Origin: ZC4RG20 sp963702105 | Lineage (GTDB): Bacteria; Pseudomonadota; Gammaproteobacteria; Steroidobacterales; Rariloculaceae | Assembly: GCA_963702105.1 (NCBI GenBank) | Contig: OY969712.1 | Span: forward strand, 4,526,001 to 4,590,000 | Direction of reading: 5' to 3' | Length of the DNA: 64,000 nt | Shown here: one piece after another, positions 54,384 to 63,123 of the stretch | Numbering within the stretch: the stretch's first letter is position 1 | Layout: each line of letters starts with the position of its first letter | Notes under the pieces: generated by a model | Database searches by the model: none | The model's input: only the letters and a program-made list of their open reading frames with translations | What the model was told of the DNA's origin: nothing | Program-made: the position numbers and the translations under genes

Positions 54384-55229
54384 ATGAGCCGTGCGCTCCC
54401 GGGGTACCGCCGCATCGAGGTCCGCCGCTATGCGCCGGCGCTCGGCGCCGAGGTCCGCGGCATCGACCTCGCCGAAGGGCTCGATCAGGACGCGTACACG
54501 GAAGTCCGCCGCGCCCTGCTGGACCACCAGGTCCTGTTCTTCAAGGACCAGAACGAAATCCCCCCGGCCGTGCAGGTCGCCATCGGCCGCCTGTTCGGCG
54601 AGCTGCATTTCCATCCGGCCGCGCCGCAGATGACGGGTCACCCGGAGGTCTTCGAGATCCACGTGCACCGGGACTCGAAGGTCGCGAACGGCGAGTTCTG
54701 GCACTCGGACGTCTCCTGCGACGAGGTGCCGCCGCTCGGCACGATCCTGCAGCTGCACCTCCTGCCCGAGCTCGGCGGCGACACGCTGTTCGCGAACATG
54801 TACGCGGCCTACGACGCGCTTTCCGCGCCCCTGAAGGCCCTGCTCGAAGGCCTCACGGCGCTGCACGAATCCGAACACGTTTATCGGGACCGCTACTCCG
54901 ACCGCGGTGTAGACGACCGCGGCAAGGTGTACCCCTCGGCCGCGCATCCCGTCGTGCGCACACATCCCGAGACGGGCCGCAAGGCGCTCTACGTGAACCG
55001 AACGTTCACGACGCGCATCAACGAGCTCTCCGAACGCGAGAGCCGCGCCGTCCTCGGGATGCTTTTCGATCACTCCGAGCAGATCGACTTTCAGATCCGC
55101 TATCGCTGGGCCGTCAACGACGTGGCCTTCTGGGACAACCGCTGCGCCATGCATCACGCGGTCTGGGACTACTGGCCGGCCGAGCGCAAGGGCCGCCGCG
55201 TCACGATCAAGGGAGATCGGCCGCGATGA
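54384..55229 (+). CDS. TauD/TfdA-family Fe(II)/2-oxoglutarate dioxygenase
   Basis: A 281-residue cytosolic oxygenase. TauD-like landmarks: LGAEVRGIDLAEGL, ALLDHQVLFFKDQ, the iron ligands His and Asp in FWHSDVSCDEVPPLG, TLFANMYAAYDAL and the distal His near WDNRCAMHHAVWDYW. Substrate could be taurine, an aryloxyalkanoate or another small acid. Its TGA overlaps the ATG of the threonine-synthase-like gene, so expression is coupled. Confidence 0.93.
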   Translation: MSRALPGYRRIEVRRYAPALGAEVRGIDLAEGLDQDAYTEVRRALLDHQVLFFKDQNEIPPAVQVAIGRLFGELHFHPAAPQMTGHPEVFEIHVHRDSKVANGEFWHSDVSCDEVPPLGTILQLHLLPELGGDTLFANMYAAYDALSAPLKALLEGLTALHESEHVYRDRYSDRGVDDRGKVYPSAAHPVVRTHPETGRKALYVNRTFTTRINELSERESRAVLGMLFDHSEQIDFQIRYRWAVNDVAFWDNRCAMHHAVWDYWPAERKGRRVTIKGDRPR

Positions 55230-56437
55230 GCATGGGACCCGGCAAAAGGCCTTCTCCCGAGTCGACGCTTTCGCACCTCGAATGCTCGCGGCCCGGCTGC
55301 GGCAGGACGCTCGACTATGCGCAGGCGCCGAATCTCTGCCCGGCGTGCCGGGCCCCGCTCCTCGCGCGCTACGACCTCGCCGCCGCCGCACGCAGTCTCG
55401 GCCTCGAGGCGCTGCTCCACCGCGAGAACACGATGTGGCGATACACGGAGGTGCTGCCCCACGCCGTGCCCGTCTCGCTCGGCGAGGGCCGCACGCCGCT
55501 GCTGCATGCGCTGCGCTACGGCGAACGGCTGGGGCTCGCGCGCCTGTTCGTCAAGGACGAGGGCCTGAACCCGACGGGCTCGTTCAAGGCGCGCGGCCTT
55601 TCGGCCGCCGTCAGCATGGCGAAGGCGCTCGGCGTCGGGACGATCGCGCTGCCCACGGCCGGCAACGCGGGCGGCGCGGCCGCCGCCTACGCGGCGAAGG
55701 CCGGCCTCGACTGCGTCATCGCGATGCCGGCCGACACGCCCGCGGCCAACGTCGTCGAGGCGCGCGCATTCGGCGCCGACGTGCGGCTCCTCGAAGGCCT
55801 CATTTCCGACTGCGGCCGATTCATCGCCGAAGGCGCGGCCGAGCAGGGTTGGTACGAGGTCTCTACGCTCAAGGAGCCCTACCGCGTCGAAGGCAAGAAG
55901 ACGATGGGCTACGAGCTCTGGGAGGAGCTCGGCGGCGCGCTGCCCAACGTCGTCGTCTATCCGACGGGGGGCGGCGTCGGCCTCATCGGCATGTGGAAGG
56001 CGTTCGCGGAGCTCGAGGCCATGGGCCTCGTCGGCTCCGAGCGCCCCCGCATGGTCGCGGTCCAAGCCGAAGGCTGTGCGCCCGTCGTGCGCGCCTTCGA
56101 GGCAGGCGCGAGCAGCGCGGAGTACTGGGAAGGTGCGGCGACGATCGCCTCCGGCCTGCGCGTGCCGAAGGCGCTCGGCGATTTCCTCGTGCTCGCGGCG
56201 CTCTACGAGAGCCGGGGCGTGGCCGTCGCGGCCTCCGACGACGAGCTCATGCAGGCCTGCCGCGATCTCGCCTGGCACGAGGGCATCTTCGCCGCGCCCG
56301 AGGGCGGCGCGGCGCTCGTGGCCGTGCAGAAGCTCGTCGCGGCCGGGCAGATCGAATCCGACGAAACCGTCGTCGTGTTCAACACGGGCAGCGGCTACAA
56401 GTACCTCGAAGCTTGGCAACGCGCGCAGAAGATCTGA
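55226..56437 (+). CDS. Threonine-synthase-like PLP enzyme
   Basis: A 403-residue fold-type II PLP enzyme. An N-terminal zinc-ribbon-like element (CSRPGCG and CPAC) is followed by LGEGRTPLLHA, the PLP-lysine motif NPTGSFKARGLSAAVSMA, TAGNAGGAAAAYAA and the phosphate-binding TGGGVGLIGMWKAF. It resembles the plant-type threonine synthase class. The Gly-Asn-Ala-Gly replacing the usual Gly-Asn-Thr/Ala-Ser/Gly loop and its operon with a dioxygenase leave room for a related lyase role. ATG 55226; the 3' end overlaps the transporter start. Confidence 0.88.
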   Translation: MSMGPGKRPSPESTLSHLECSRPGCGRTLDYAQAPNLCPACRAPLLARYDLAAAARSLGLEALLHRENTMWRYTEVLPHAVPVSLGEGRTPLLHALRYGERLGLARLFVKDEGLNPTGSFKARGLSAAVSMAKALGVGTIALPTAGNAGGAAAAYAAKAGLDCVIAMPADTPAANVVEARAFGADVRLLEGLISDCGRFIAEGAAEQGWYEVSTLKEPYRVEGKKTMGYELWEELGGALPNVVVYPTGGGVGLIGMWKAFAELEAMGLVGSERPRMVAVQAEGCAPVVRAFEAGASSAEYWEGAATIASGLRVPKALGDFLVLAALYESRGVAVAASDDELMQACRDLAWHEGIFAAPEGGAALVAVQKLVAAGQIESDETVVVFNTGSGYKYLEAWQRAQKI

Positions 56438-57864
56438 CGGCCGCGCGCGGACTGCGCGCGCTGCACGCGGCCGGCGGCCCGGCCGTCTTTCTGTTGCTCG
56501 TCATGCTGCCGATCGCCGGCATACCGTATCCGGTCCGCGGCAGCATGGGCCTGTTGATCTGGATGGCCTGGTGGTGGATCGCCCAACCCGTGCACCTCGC
56601 GGTCACGGGCTTCCTGCCGCTCGCGGTGCTCGCGGTATTCGACTTTCTGCCCGTCGGCCAGATTCTGCCGGCCTACTCGCAGCAGCTCGTGATCCTGCTT
56701 CTCGGCGCGAACATTCTCGCGACACTGTGGACGCGGTGGGGACTCGACCGGCGCATCGCGCTCGTCTCGCTGATCGGTGTCGGCGTCGGCGCGCGTCGGC
56801 AGATCCTGGCGTGGTTCGCGGTCGCGGCCGCGCTGAGCGCGATCCTGCCGAACACGGTCGTCGCCGCGGCCATGATGCCCATCGTCGTCGCAATGCTGCG
56901 CTACATCGGCATCGAGGACATCGGCAAGAGCGCTTTCGGCTCCGCTCTGCTGACGGCCGTCGCCTGGGGCACGAGCGTCGGCGGCGCCGGCACGCCGATG
57001 GGCGGCGCCCCGAACCTGCTGACCGTGCAGTTCATCCAGCAGCAGCTCACGCACCGCGAGTTCCTGTTCACGACCTGGCTCGTGCGCCTGCTGCCTCTGA
57101 CCGTGCTCGTCGCCGTCATCGCGTTCGTCTTCGTGCGTTCGGCGTTCGAGCCGGAAATGGACCGCGTCGAGGGCTCGCGCGGGTATTTCACGGAGCAGCT
57201 GCGCCGGCTGGGCCGGATGAGCGTGCCGGAGCTCTGGGCGCTCGCCTTCTTCGCCGCCGCCGTGCTGCTCGCGTTCACGCGCCAGCTCTATGCCGGCGCG
57301 CTGCCCGGACTCACGCCCGCGTTCGCCTTTCTGGCCTGCGCGCTCGCGAGCTTCGTCGCGCGCCACCGGGGCGAACCCCTGCTCACCTGGGAATTCGCGC
57401 AGGGCAAGATGGTCTGGGGGCTCATCTATCTTTTCGCGGGCGGCTCGGCCCTGGGACAGATTCTGAGCAAGACCGGCACGGCCCAGTTTCTCGCCGACCG
57501 GCTCATCCCGTTCGCGCACGGCGGCGGCTTTCTCGCCGTCGCCGTGTTCGTGTCCCTCACGATTCTGCTGACCCAGATCACGAGCAACACGGCGGCCGTC
57601 GCGATCGTCATGCCCATCACGATCAGCACGTTTCAGGGGCTCGGGCTGAACCCGATTCCGATGGTCTACATCGTGGCCGCGGCCGGCAACTACGGGCTCA
57701 TGCTGCCCTCGTCCTCGGGCGGACCGGCCATCGCGGCAGGCTACGGCGTGAACCTCAAAACGATGTTCTCGGCCGGCCTCAGGCTGACCGCGCTGATTCT
57801 GGCCGCGCTCGTCGCGGCCGGATACCTGCTCGCGAGATTCTGGCCCGGGTTCGGGATGGCTTGA
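56413..57864 (+). CDS. SLC13/DASS-family anion permease
   Basis: A 483-residue membrane transporter with about 11 helices. The DASS/SLC13 hallmarks are the hairpin SNTAAVAIVMPI, preceded by TQI (SNT motif), the N-terminal half SAILPNTVVAAAMMPI, and MLPSSSGGPAIA near the end. Members move sulfate or di/tricarboxylates with sodium. TTG 56413 is the most upstream plausible start; ATG 56503 would cut into the first helix. Coupled to the dioxygenase/threonine-synthase pair, so it may import their substrate. Confidence 0.85.
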   Translation: MATRAEDLTAARGLRALHAAGGPAVFLLLVMLPIAGIPYPVRGSMGLLIWMAWWWIAQPVHLAVTGFLPLAVLAVFDFLPVGQILPAYSQQLVILLLGANILATLWTRWGLDRRIALVSLIGVGVGARRQILAWFAVAAALSAILPNTVVAAAMMPIVVAMLRYIGIEDIGKSAFGSALLTAVAWGTSVGGAGTPMGGAPNLLTVQFIQQQLTHREFLFTTWLVRLLPLTVLVAVIAFVFVRSAFEPEMDRVEGSRGYFTEQLRRLGRMSVPELWALAFFAAAVLLAFTRQLYAGALPGLTPAFAFLACALASFVARHRGEPLLTWEFAQGKMVWGLIYLFAGGSALGQILSKTGTAQFLADRLIPFAHGGGFLAVAVFVSLTILLTQITSNTAAVAIVMPITISTFQGLGLNPIPMVYIVAAAGNYGLMLPSSSGGPAIAAGYGVNLKTMFSAGLRLTALILAALVAAGYLLARFWPGFGMA

Positions 57865-57895
57865 TCCGCGACGGGCGCCGACGCTACGGTCCGGT

Positions 57896-57912
57896 GCGCT
57901 GCAGAGCAGCGC
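57896..57912. terminator. Stem-loop between convergent genes
   Basis: GCGCTGC-AGA-GCAGCGC is a perfect 7-bp stem located 32 bp after the SLC13 stop and 63 bp from the opposing gene's stop. No U-tract on either side, so any bidirectional terminator role is tentative. Confidence 0.4.
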
Positions 57913-57974
57913 CTGCGTCAGCTCTTCGGGGCGCCCGCGTTGCGTTCGTCCGGCCGAAACCTCTAATCGCGAGG

Positions 57975-59477
57975 CTACGACGCCGCTCGGGCGGCCGCAT
58001 AGACCACGGGCGGATACAGCTCGTCGAGCGGAACGCTGCGCCCGGACTCCGAGACGATCCTGCAGTGCCGCCGCTCGAGCCGCCGCGGCTCGGCCACGCC
58101 GCAGGAATGCGCGATCATGAGCAGCTCTTCGGTCATGCGCGTCGCATAGTGGTAGACGCGCTCGGCCTTGTCGGCCGGATCGAGGCCGCGCTGCAGACGG
58201 CGGTCATGGGTTGCGACGCCCGTCGGGCAGGTATTGCGATTGCACTGCATGGACTGAATGCAGCCGAGCGCGAACATGAAGCCTCGCGCCGAGGCCACGA
58301 AGTCCGCACCCGCGCAGAACGCCCACGCGGCTTCGGCCGGCGTAATCATCTTGCCGCTCGCGACGACGCGCACGCGCTCGCGCAGGCCCGCGGCCACGAG
58401 CTTGTCTACGACGAGGGGCAGGCTCTCGCGTACGAGCAGACCCACGTTGTCGATGAGCGGCATCGGCGCGGCGCCGCTGCCGCCGTCGCCGCTGTCGATC
58501 GTCACGAAGTCGGGTGCCGCATCCGGACCGCGCTTCAGGATCTCGTCGCAGAGGACGTCGAGCCAGTCCGTCGTGCCGATCACGGCCTTGAAACCCGTGG
58601 GTTTGCCCGTCACCTCGCGCACGCGCGCGACGACATCGAGCAGGTCGCCAACCCCGTCCACGTCGAGGCGCCGATTGGGGCTCAGCGAAGCGCGGTGGGG
58701 CGGGATGCCGCGAATCGCGGCGATTTCCTCGGTGACCTTGACGGCCGGCAGGATCCCGCCCTTGCCGGGCTTTGCGCCCTGGCTCAGCTTGATCTCGAAC
58801 ATCTTGACTTCCCGGTGGGCCGCGACCGCACGCAGGCGCGCATCGCTGAGCCGGCCCTCGGCGTCGCGGACGCCGTAATTGGCCGTGCCGATCTGGAAGA
58901 CGAGGTCCGCGCCGCCGTCGAGATGGTACGGAGATAGCCCGCCCTCCCCCGTGTTGAGCCAGACGCCCGCCTTGGCGGCCCCGCGCGAAAGCGCGAGCAC
59001 CGCGGGCTTCGAGATCGCGCCGAAGCTCATGGCCGAGACGTTGAACAGCGACTCGGTCGTGTAGGGCGCGGCGCAGCCGGGCCCGATCGTCAGGGCCGCG
59101 GGACGCGAGGTCTCCGTGTCGAGCAGCGCCCAGGGCCCGTTCACGAAGATCACGGTGCCGGACCGGCGCAGGTCGCGCGTCGACCCGAAGGCGACCGTGT
59201 CGTCGACGTGCTTCGAGGCCCGGTAGACCCAGGAGCGCTCGGCCCGGTTGAACGGCAGCTCCTCGCGGTCAAGCGCGAAAAAGTACTGCCGGAAGAACTC
59301 GCCGAGGCGCTCGAAGAGGTAACGGAATCGGCCGATTACCGGGAAATTGCGGCGTATGGCATGCTTCGTCTGCGAGACGTCGACGAAGAACATGACGGCG
59401 ACGGCCAGCACGCCCGTCCCGAAGAGTAAAACGAACGCATAAACGAGCACGCCGACGATTTGCGCTGTGAGCTGCAT
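57975..59477 (-). CDS. FMN-binding glutamate-synthase-family protein with membrane anchor
   Basis: A 500-residue protein. A transmembrane helix (about 6-30) precedes a domain like the FMN/iron-sulfur half of glutamate synthase: NVSAMSFGAISKPAVLALSRGA, GEGGLSPYHLDGG, KLSQGAKPGKGG, TIDSGDGGSGAAP and the 3Fe-4S ligands CIQSMQCNRNTCPTGV. There is no amidotransferase domain or GltD partner nearby, so it is not a normal glutamate synthase. ATG 59477 with GGGAGATC upstream; divergent from the TauE/SafE gene. Confidence 0.9.
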   Translation of the reverse strand: MQLTAQIVGVLVYAFVLLFGTGVLAVAVMFFVDVSQTKHAIRRNFPVIGRFRYLFERLGEFFRQYFFALDREELPFNRAERSWVYRASKHVDDTVAFGSTRDLRRSGTVIFVNGPWALLDTETSRPAALTIGPGCAAPYTTESLFNVSAMSFGAISKPAVLALSRGAAKAGVWLNTGEGGLSPYHLDGGADLVFQIGTANYGVRDAEGRLSDARLRAVAAHREVKMFEIKLSQGAKPGKGGILPAVKVTEEIAAIRGIPPHRASLSPNRRLDVDGVGDLLDVVARVREVTGKPTGFKAVIGTTDWLDVLCDEILKRGPDAAPDFVTIDSGDGGSGAAPMPLIDNVGLLVRESLPLVVDKLVAAGLRERVRVVASGKMITPAEAAWAFCAGADFVASARGFMFALGCIQSMQCNRNTCPTGVATHDRRLQRGLDPADKAERVYHYATRMTEELLMIAHSCGVAEPRRLERRHCRIVSESGRSVPLDELYPPVVYAAARAAS

Positions 59478-59610
59478 CGAGATCTCCCTGCGGCAGAAAG
59501 CGGCGGCGGGCGCGCCGCGAGGCGCGCGCCGGCCATAGAGTACCCGAAGCGGAGCACGCGAACTGCGGCACACGGCACGAATCCTCCGGCCAACCCGAGT
59601 TTCCGAGACC

Positions 59611-60378
59611 ATGCATTCAAGTCCCGCTCTGCTCCTCGCCGTTCCCGCCGTCGGCTTCGCCGCGGGCTTCATCAACACGCTGGCCGGCAGCGGCTCGCTC
59701 GTCACGCTGCCCATGCTGATCCTGCTCGGCCTGCCGGCGACCGTCGCGAACGGCACGAACCGGGTCGGCATACTCGTCCAAGGGCTCGTCTCGGTCGCGA
59801 CCTTCCGCAGCCGCGGGGCGCTCGAATTCGGCGGCAGCCTCCGGCTGGTCGTGCCGGCCGTGCTCGGCGCCGCCGTCGGCGCGGAGCTCGCCGTGGACCT
59901 CAACGAGGCGCTGCTCCGCCGCCTCATCGGCGTGCTCATGCTCGTCATGCTGGCCGTCGTGCTCGCGCGGCCCACGCGTTTTCTCGCGGCACACCGGCGC
60001 GAGAGCGGCGTCTCGATATGGATCGAAGCCCCGCTGTTCTTTCTGATCGGCGCCTATGGCGGCTTCATCCAGGCCGGGGTCGGCATTTTCCTGCTGGCGG
60101 GCCTCGTGCTCGGCGCGGGCTACGACCTCGTCGGCGCGAACGCCGTCAAGAATCTCATCGTGCTGGTCTTCACGATCGCGGCCCTCGTCGTCTTCGTCGT
60201 CAACGACGAGGTGCGCTGGCTGCTCGGCGGCCTGCTCGCGGTCGGCAACGGCTTGGGCGCCTGGGCCGGCGCGCACCTGGCCGTCGAGAAGGGGGCGCGG
60301 TTCGTGCGGTGGGTCCTCGTCGCGATCCTCGCGCTCTCCTCGGTCGCACTGATCGGCGACCTCGGGGTCGCGCATTAG
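59611..60378 (+). CDS. TSUP-family transporter (TauE/SafE)
   Basis: A 255-residue membrane protein with about eight helices arranged as an inverted repeat. The paired motifs GFINTLAGSGSLVTLPMLILLGLP and GGFIQAGVGIFLLAGLVL are typical of the TauE/SafE sulfite/sulfonate exporter family. Substrate unknown. The downstream glucan gene starts 38 bp later with its own strong ribosome site. Confidence 0.92.
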   Translation: MHSSPALLLAVPAVGFAAGFINTLAGSGSLVTLPMLILLGLPATVANGTNRVGILVQGLVSVATFRSRGALEFGGSLRLVVPAVLGAAVGAELAVDLNEALLRRLIGVLMLVMLAVVLARPTRFLAAHRRESGVSIWIEAPLFFLIGAYGGFIQAGVGIFLLAGLVLGAGYDLVGANAVKNLIVLVFTIAALVVFVVNDEVRWLLGGLLAVGNGLGAWAGAHLAVEKGARFVRWVLVAILALSSVALIGDLGVAH

Positions 60379-60415
60379 CCATGCAAGCCGCTCGCCGCAG
60401 CTAGGGGGAGGGGCC

Positions 60416-63043
60416 GTGCGCTGGGCGAACCCCGTGCTCTTCGCAGCCGCCGCGGCTTCCGCCCTCGGGGCGTTCGCGCTGCTCGCGCGGCCCGCGGCAG
60501 CGCCGCCGTGGCCCGCGCGCATCGAGGGCTTCGCGTTCTCGCCGCTGCGCCCCGGGGACGATCCGGCGCGGGCTCACTACCCGACGGCCGCCGAGGTGGA
60601 CGCGGACCTCGCACTCGTGGCGACGAAGGCGGGCTCGATCCGGACCTACTCGCTCGAGGGACCGCTCGCAGAGATTCCGGCGCTGGCCGCACGCCATGGC
60701 CTCAAGGTCACGCTCGGCGTCTGGCTCGGCCCGGACCGGCGCGCGAACGCCGCGCACCTCGAGCGCCTGCGCACCGTCATGCACGGCGCTCGGGCGGTCA
60801 CGCGCGTCATCGTCGGAAACGAGGTGCTGCTGCGCCGCGACCTGCCCGAAGCGGAGCTGGAGGGACTGCTGGACTCCGCGCGCCGCGACCTGGCCGTCCC
60901 CGTCGGCACGGCCGAGCCGTGGAACGTCTGGATGACCCACCCCGAGCTCGTCCGCCATGTCGACTTCATCGCCGTGCACCTGCTGCCGTATTGGGAAGGC
61001 GTGCCCGCGCAACGGGCGGTGGACTACGTGCTCGATCGGGTGGACGCGCTCGCGCGCACCTATCCCGGCAAACCCATCGTCATCGGCGAGGTCGGCTGGC
61101 CGAGCGCGGGCAGGCGCTACGGGAGCGCCGAGGCCTCCCGCGCGGCCGCGGCCGGCTTTCTGCGCCGCTTCCTCGCGCGCGCCGAGGCCGGAGGCTACGA
61201 CTACTTTCTGCTCGAGGCGCTCGATCAGCCCTGGAAGCGCGCCTACGAGGGCGAGATCGGCGCCTACTGGGGCTTCTTCGACGCGGCGCGGCATTCGAAG
61301 TACGCGGCCGCGGGTCCGGTGGCGCCTTATCGTCATACCTGGCTTTTTGCGTCGCTCGCGGCCGTGCTCGCGGCGGCCGCGCTGCGCGCGCTGCTGACGG
61401 ACGGCGGGCGCCTCCGACTCCCGGGGCGCGTCTTCCTCACGGGATGCGCCGTCGCCATCGGGACGGCCGCGACGGCGGCCCTCGCGGCCTGTGAGCGGCA
61501 GTACTGGCAGCCGCACGATGTCCTGGCCGCCGCCTTCGCAGGCGCCGGGCTCGCGGCGATCCTCGTCATGCTCCTCGTCGAAGCTCACGAATGGGCCGAG
61601 GCGCGCTGGGCCGAGCGCCGCCTCGCTCGCGCGCCTCGGCCGGCTCCGCATTCGGCCGGCCCGGACCCGTGGTCGGCCCGCGCGCCCAAAGTCTCGATCC
61701 ACGTCCCCGCGTACCGCGAGCCGCCCGAGATGCTCGTCGAGACCCTGCGCGCGCTGGCCGCGCTCGACTATCCCGACTTCGAGGTGCTCGTCATCGACAA
61801 CAACACCGACGACGAGCGGCTCTGGCGCCCCGTCGAAGCCTGCTGCGCACGCCTCGGGCCCCGGTTTCGCTTCTTCCACGTCGCGCCGCTCGCGGGCTAC
61901 AAGGCCGGCGCGCTGAATTTCGCGCTGCGCCGCACGGCACCGGACGCGGCGGTCGTCGCAGTCGTGGACAGCGACTATGTCGTCGAGCCCGGCTGGCTCC
62001 GCGATCTCGTGCCGGAGCTCGAAGCGCCGGGCGTCGCGATCGTGCAGGCGCCGCAGGCGTATCGCGACGCCGCGGGCAACGCGTTCAAGCGCATGTGCGA
62101 GGCCGAGTACGCGGCCTTCTTCCGCGTCGGCATGGTTACCCGCAACGAGCGCAACGCGATCATCCATCACGGCACCATGACGCTCATCCGGCGGCGCGTC
62201 ATCGAGGAGGTCGGGGGCTGGGCCGAATGGTCGATCACGGAGGACACCGAGCTCGGCCTGCGCGTGCTCGAGCACGGCTATCGTGCAGTCTACGTCCCGC
62301 GCTGCTACGGGCGCGGCCTGACCCCGGACCGCTTCCGCGATTACAAGGCGCAGCGCCACCGCTGGGCCCTCGGCGCCATCCAGATTCTCAAGCGCCATGC
62401 GCGCGCGCTCGCGGGTGCTCGGCCCACGCGGCTCACGGCCGGCCAGCGCTTTCACTTCGCCGCGGGCTGGCTCCCTTGGCTCGGCGACGGCGCAAACCTC
62501 GCATTCGGCGCCCTGGCCCTCATCTGGTCCGCTGCGATCATCGCGCTGCCCGCGGCCTGCCGGCCGCCGCCCGCCGAGATCTCGGCGTTCGCGCTCGCGC
62601 TCTTCGCGTTCAAGCTTGCGAAGACTTTCGCGCTTTACCGCAGCGAGCTGCGCGCGACGCTGCCCGAGAGCCTCGGGGCGGCCGTCGCGGGGCTCGCGCT
62701 CGTGCAGTGCGTGGGAACGGCCGTGTTCATGGGCATGCTGACGCGCGAGGCGCGGTTCCTGCGTACGCCGAAGCTCGCCGCCCGGGCGGGACTCGCGGGC
62801 GCGGTGGCGGCCGCGCTGCCGGAGACGCTCGCGGCGCTCGCGCTGGCCGGTGCGGCCGTCGGCGTCGCGCTCACGACGCCCGTCGCGAGCCTCGATTCGC
62901 AGCTCTGGTGCGCGTGGCTCGGGGCCGCGGCCGTCCCGCACGCGGCCGCGCTCGCCCTCTCGCTGGCCGGCGTGCTGCCCGCGCGCCGCTGCACGATCGA
63001 GACCGAACCGTTGCGTGAGCCGGTCGGTTCGGGCGGAGGCTGA
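60416..63043 (+). CDS. GH17-GT2 beta-glucan synthase/transglycosylase
   Basis: An 875-residue bifunctional membrane protein. After an N-terminal helix, a GH17 domain (about 35-305) has the acid/base Glu136 in IVGNEVLL and the nucleophile Glu225 in VIGEVGWPS. Several helices precede a family 2 processive glycosyltransferase (from about 425) with HVPAYREP, the DxD VVDSDYV, TEDTELGLRVLE and QRHRW, then more helices. This architecture is known from NdvB/NdvC-type proteins making cyclic beta-1,3/1,6 glucans. GTG 60416 with GGGGGAGGGG upstream. Confidence 0.9.
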   Translation: MRWANPVLFAAAAASALGAFALLARPAAAPPWPARIEGFAFSPLRPGDDPARAHYPTAAEVDADLALVATKAGSIRTYSLEGPLAEIPALAARHGLKVTLGVWLGPDRRANAAHLERLRTVMHGARAVTRVIVGNEVLLRRDLPEAELEGLLDSARRDLAVPVGTAEPWNVWMTHPELVRHVDFIAVHLLPYWEGVPAQRAVDYVLDRVDALARTYPGKPIVIGEVGWPSAGRRYGSAEASRAAAAGFLRRFLARAEAGGYDYFLLEALDQPWKRAYEGEIGAYWGFFDAARHSKYAAAGPVAPYRHTWLFASLAAVLAAAALRALLTDGGRLRLPGRVFLTGCAVAIGTAATAALAACERQYWQPHDVLAAAFAGAGLAAILVMLLVEAHEWAEARWAERRLARAPRPAPHSAGPDPWSARAPKVSIHVPAYREPPEMLVETLRALAALDYPDFEVLVIDNNTDDERLWRPVEACCARLGPRFRFFHVAPLAGYKAGALNFALRRTAPDAAVVAVVDSDYVVEPGWLRDLVPELEAPGVAIVQAPQAYRDAAGNAFKRMCEAEYAAFFRVGMVTRNERNAIIHHGTMTLIRRRVIEEVGGWAEWSITEDTELGLRVLEHGYRAVYVPRCYGRGLTPDRFRDYKAQRHRWALGAIQILKRHARALAGARPTRLTAGQRFHFAAGWLPWLGDGANLAFGALALIWSAAIIALPAACRPPPAEISAFALALFAFKLAKTFALYRSELRATLPESLGAAVAGLALVQCVGTAVFMGMLTREARFLRTPKLAARAGLAGAVAAALPETLAALALAGAAVGVALTTPVASLDSQLWCAWLGAAAVPHAAALALSLAGVLPARRCTIETEPLREPVGSGGG

Positions 63044-63123
63044 GCCGGGAGCCGCCGCGGCGCCTGTGTCCCGACCGCGCTTGCGGCGACCGACGAGCGC
63101 TGGCCGGCGCCTTCCCTCCGAGG

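Noticed and set aside
54022..54387. 121-codon plus-strand frame before the dioxygenase
   Set aside because: Low-complexity, no family match, ends inside the dioxygenase start region; treated as leader sequence.
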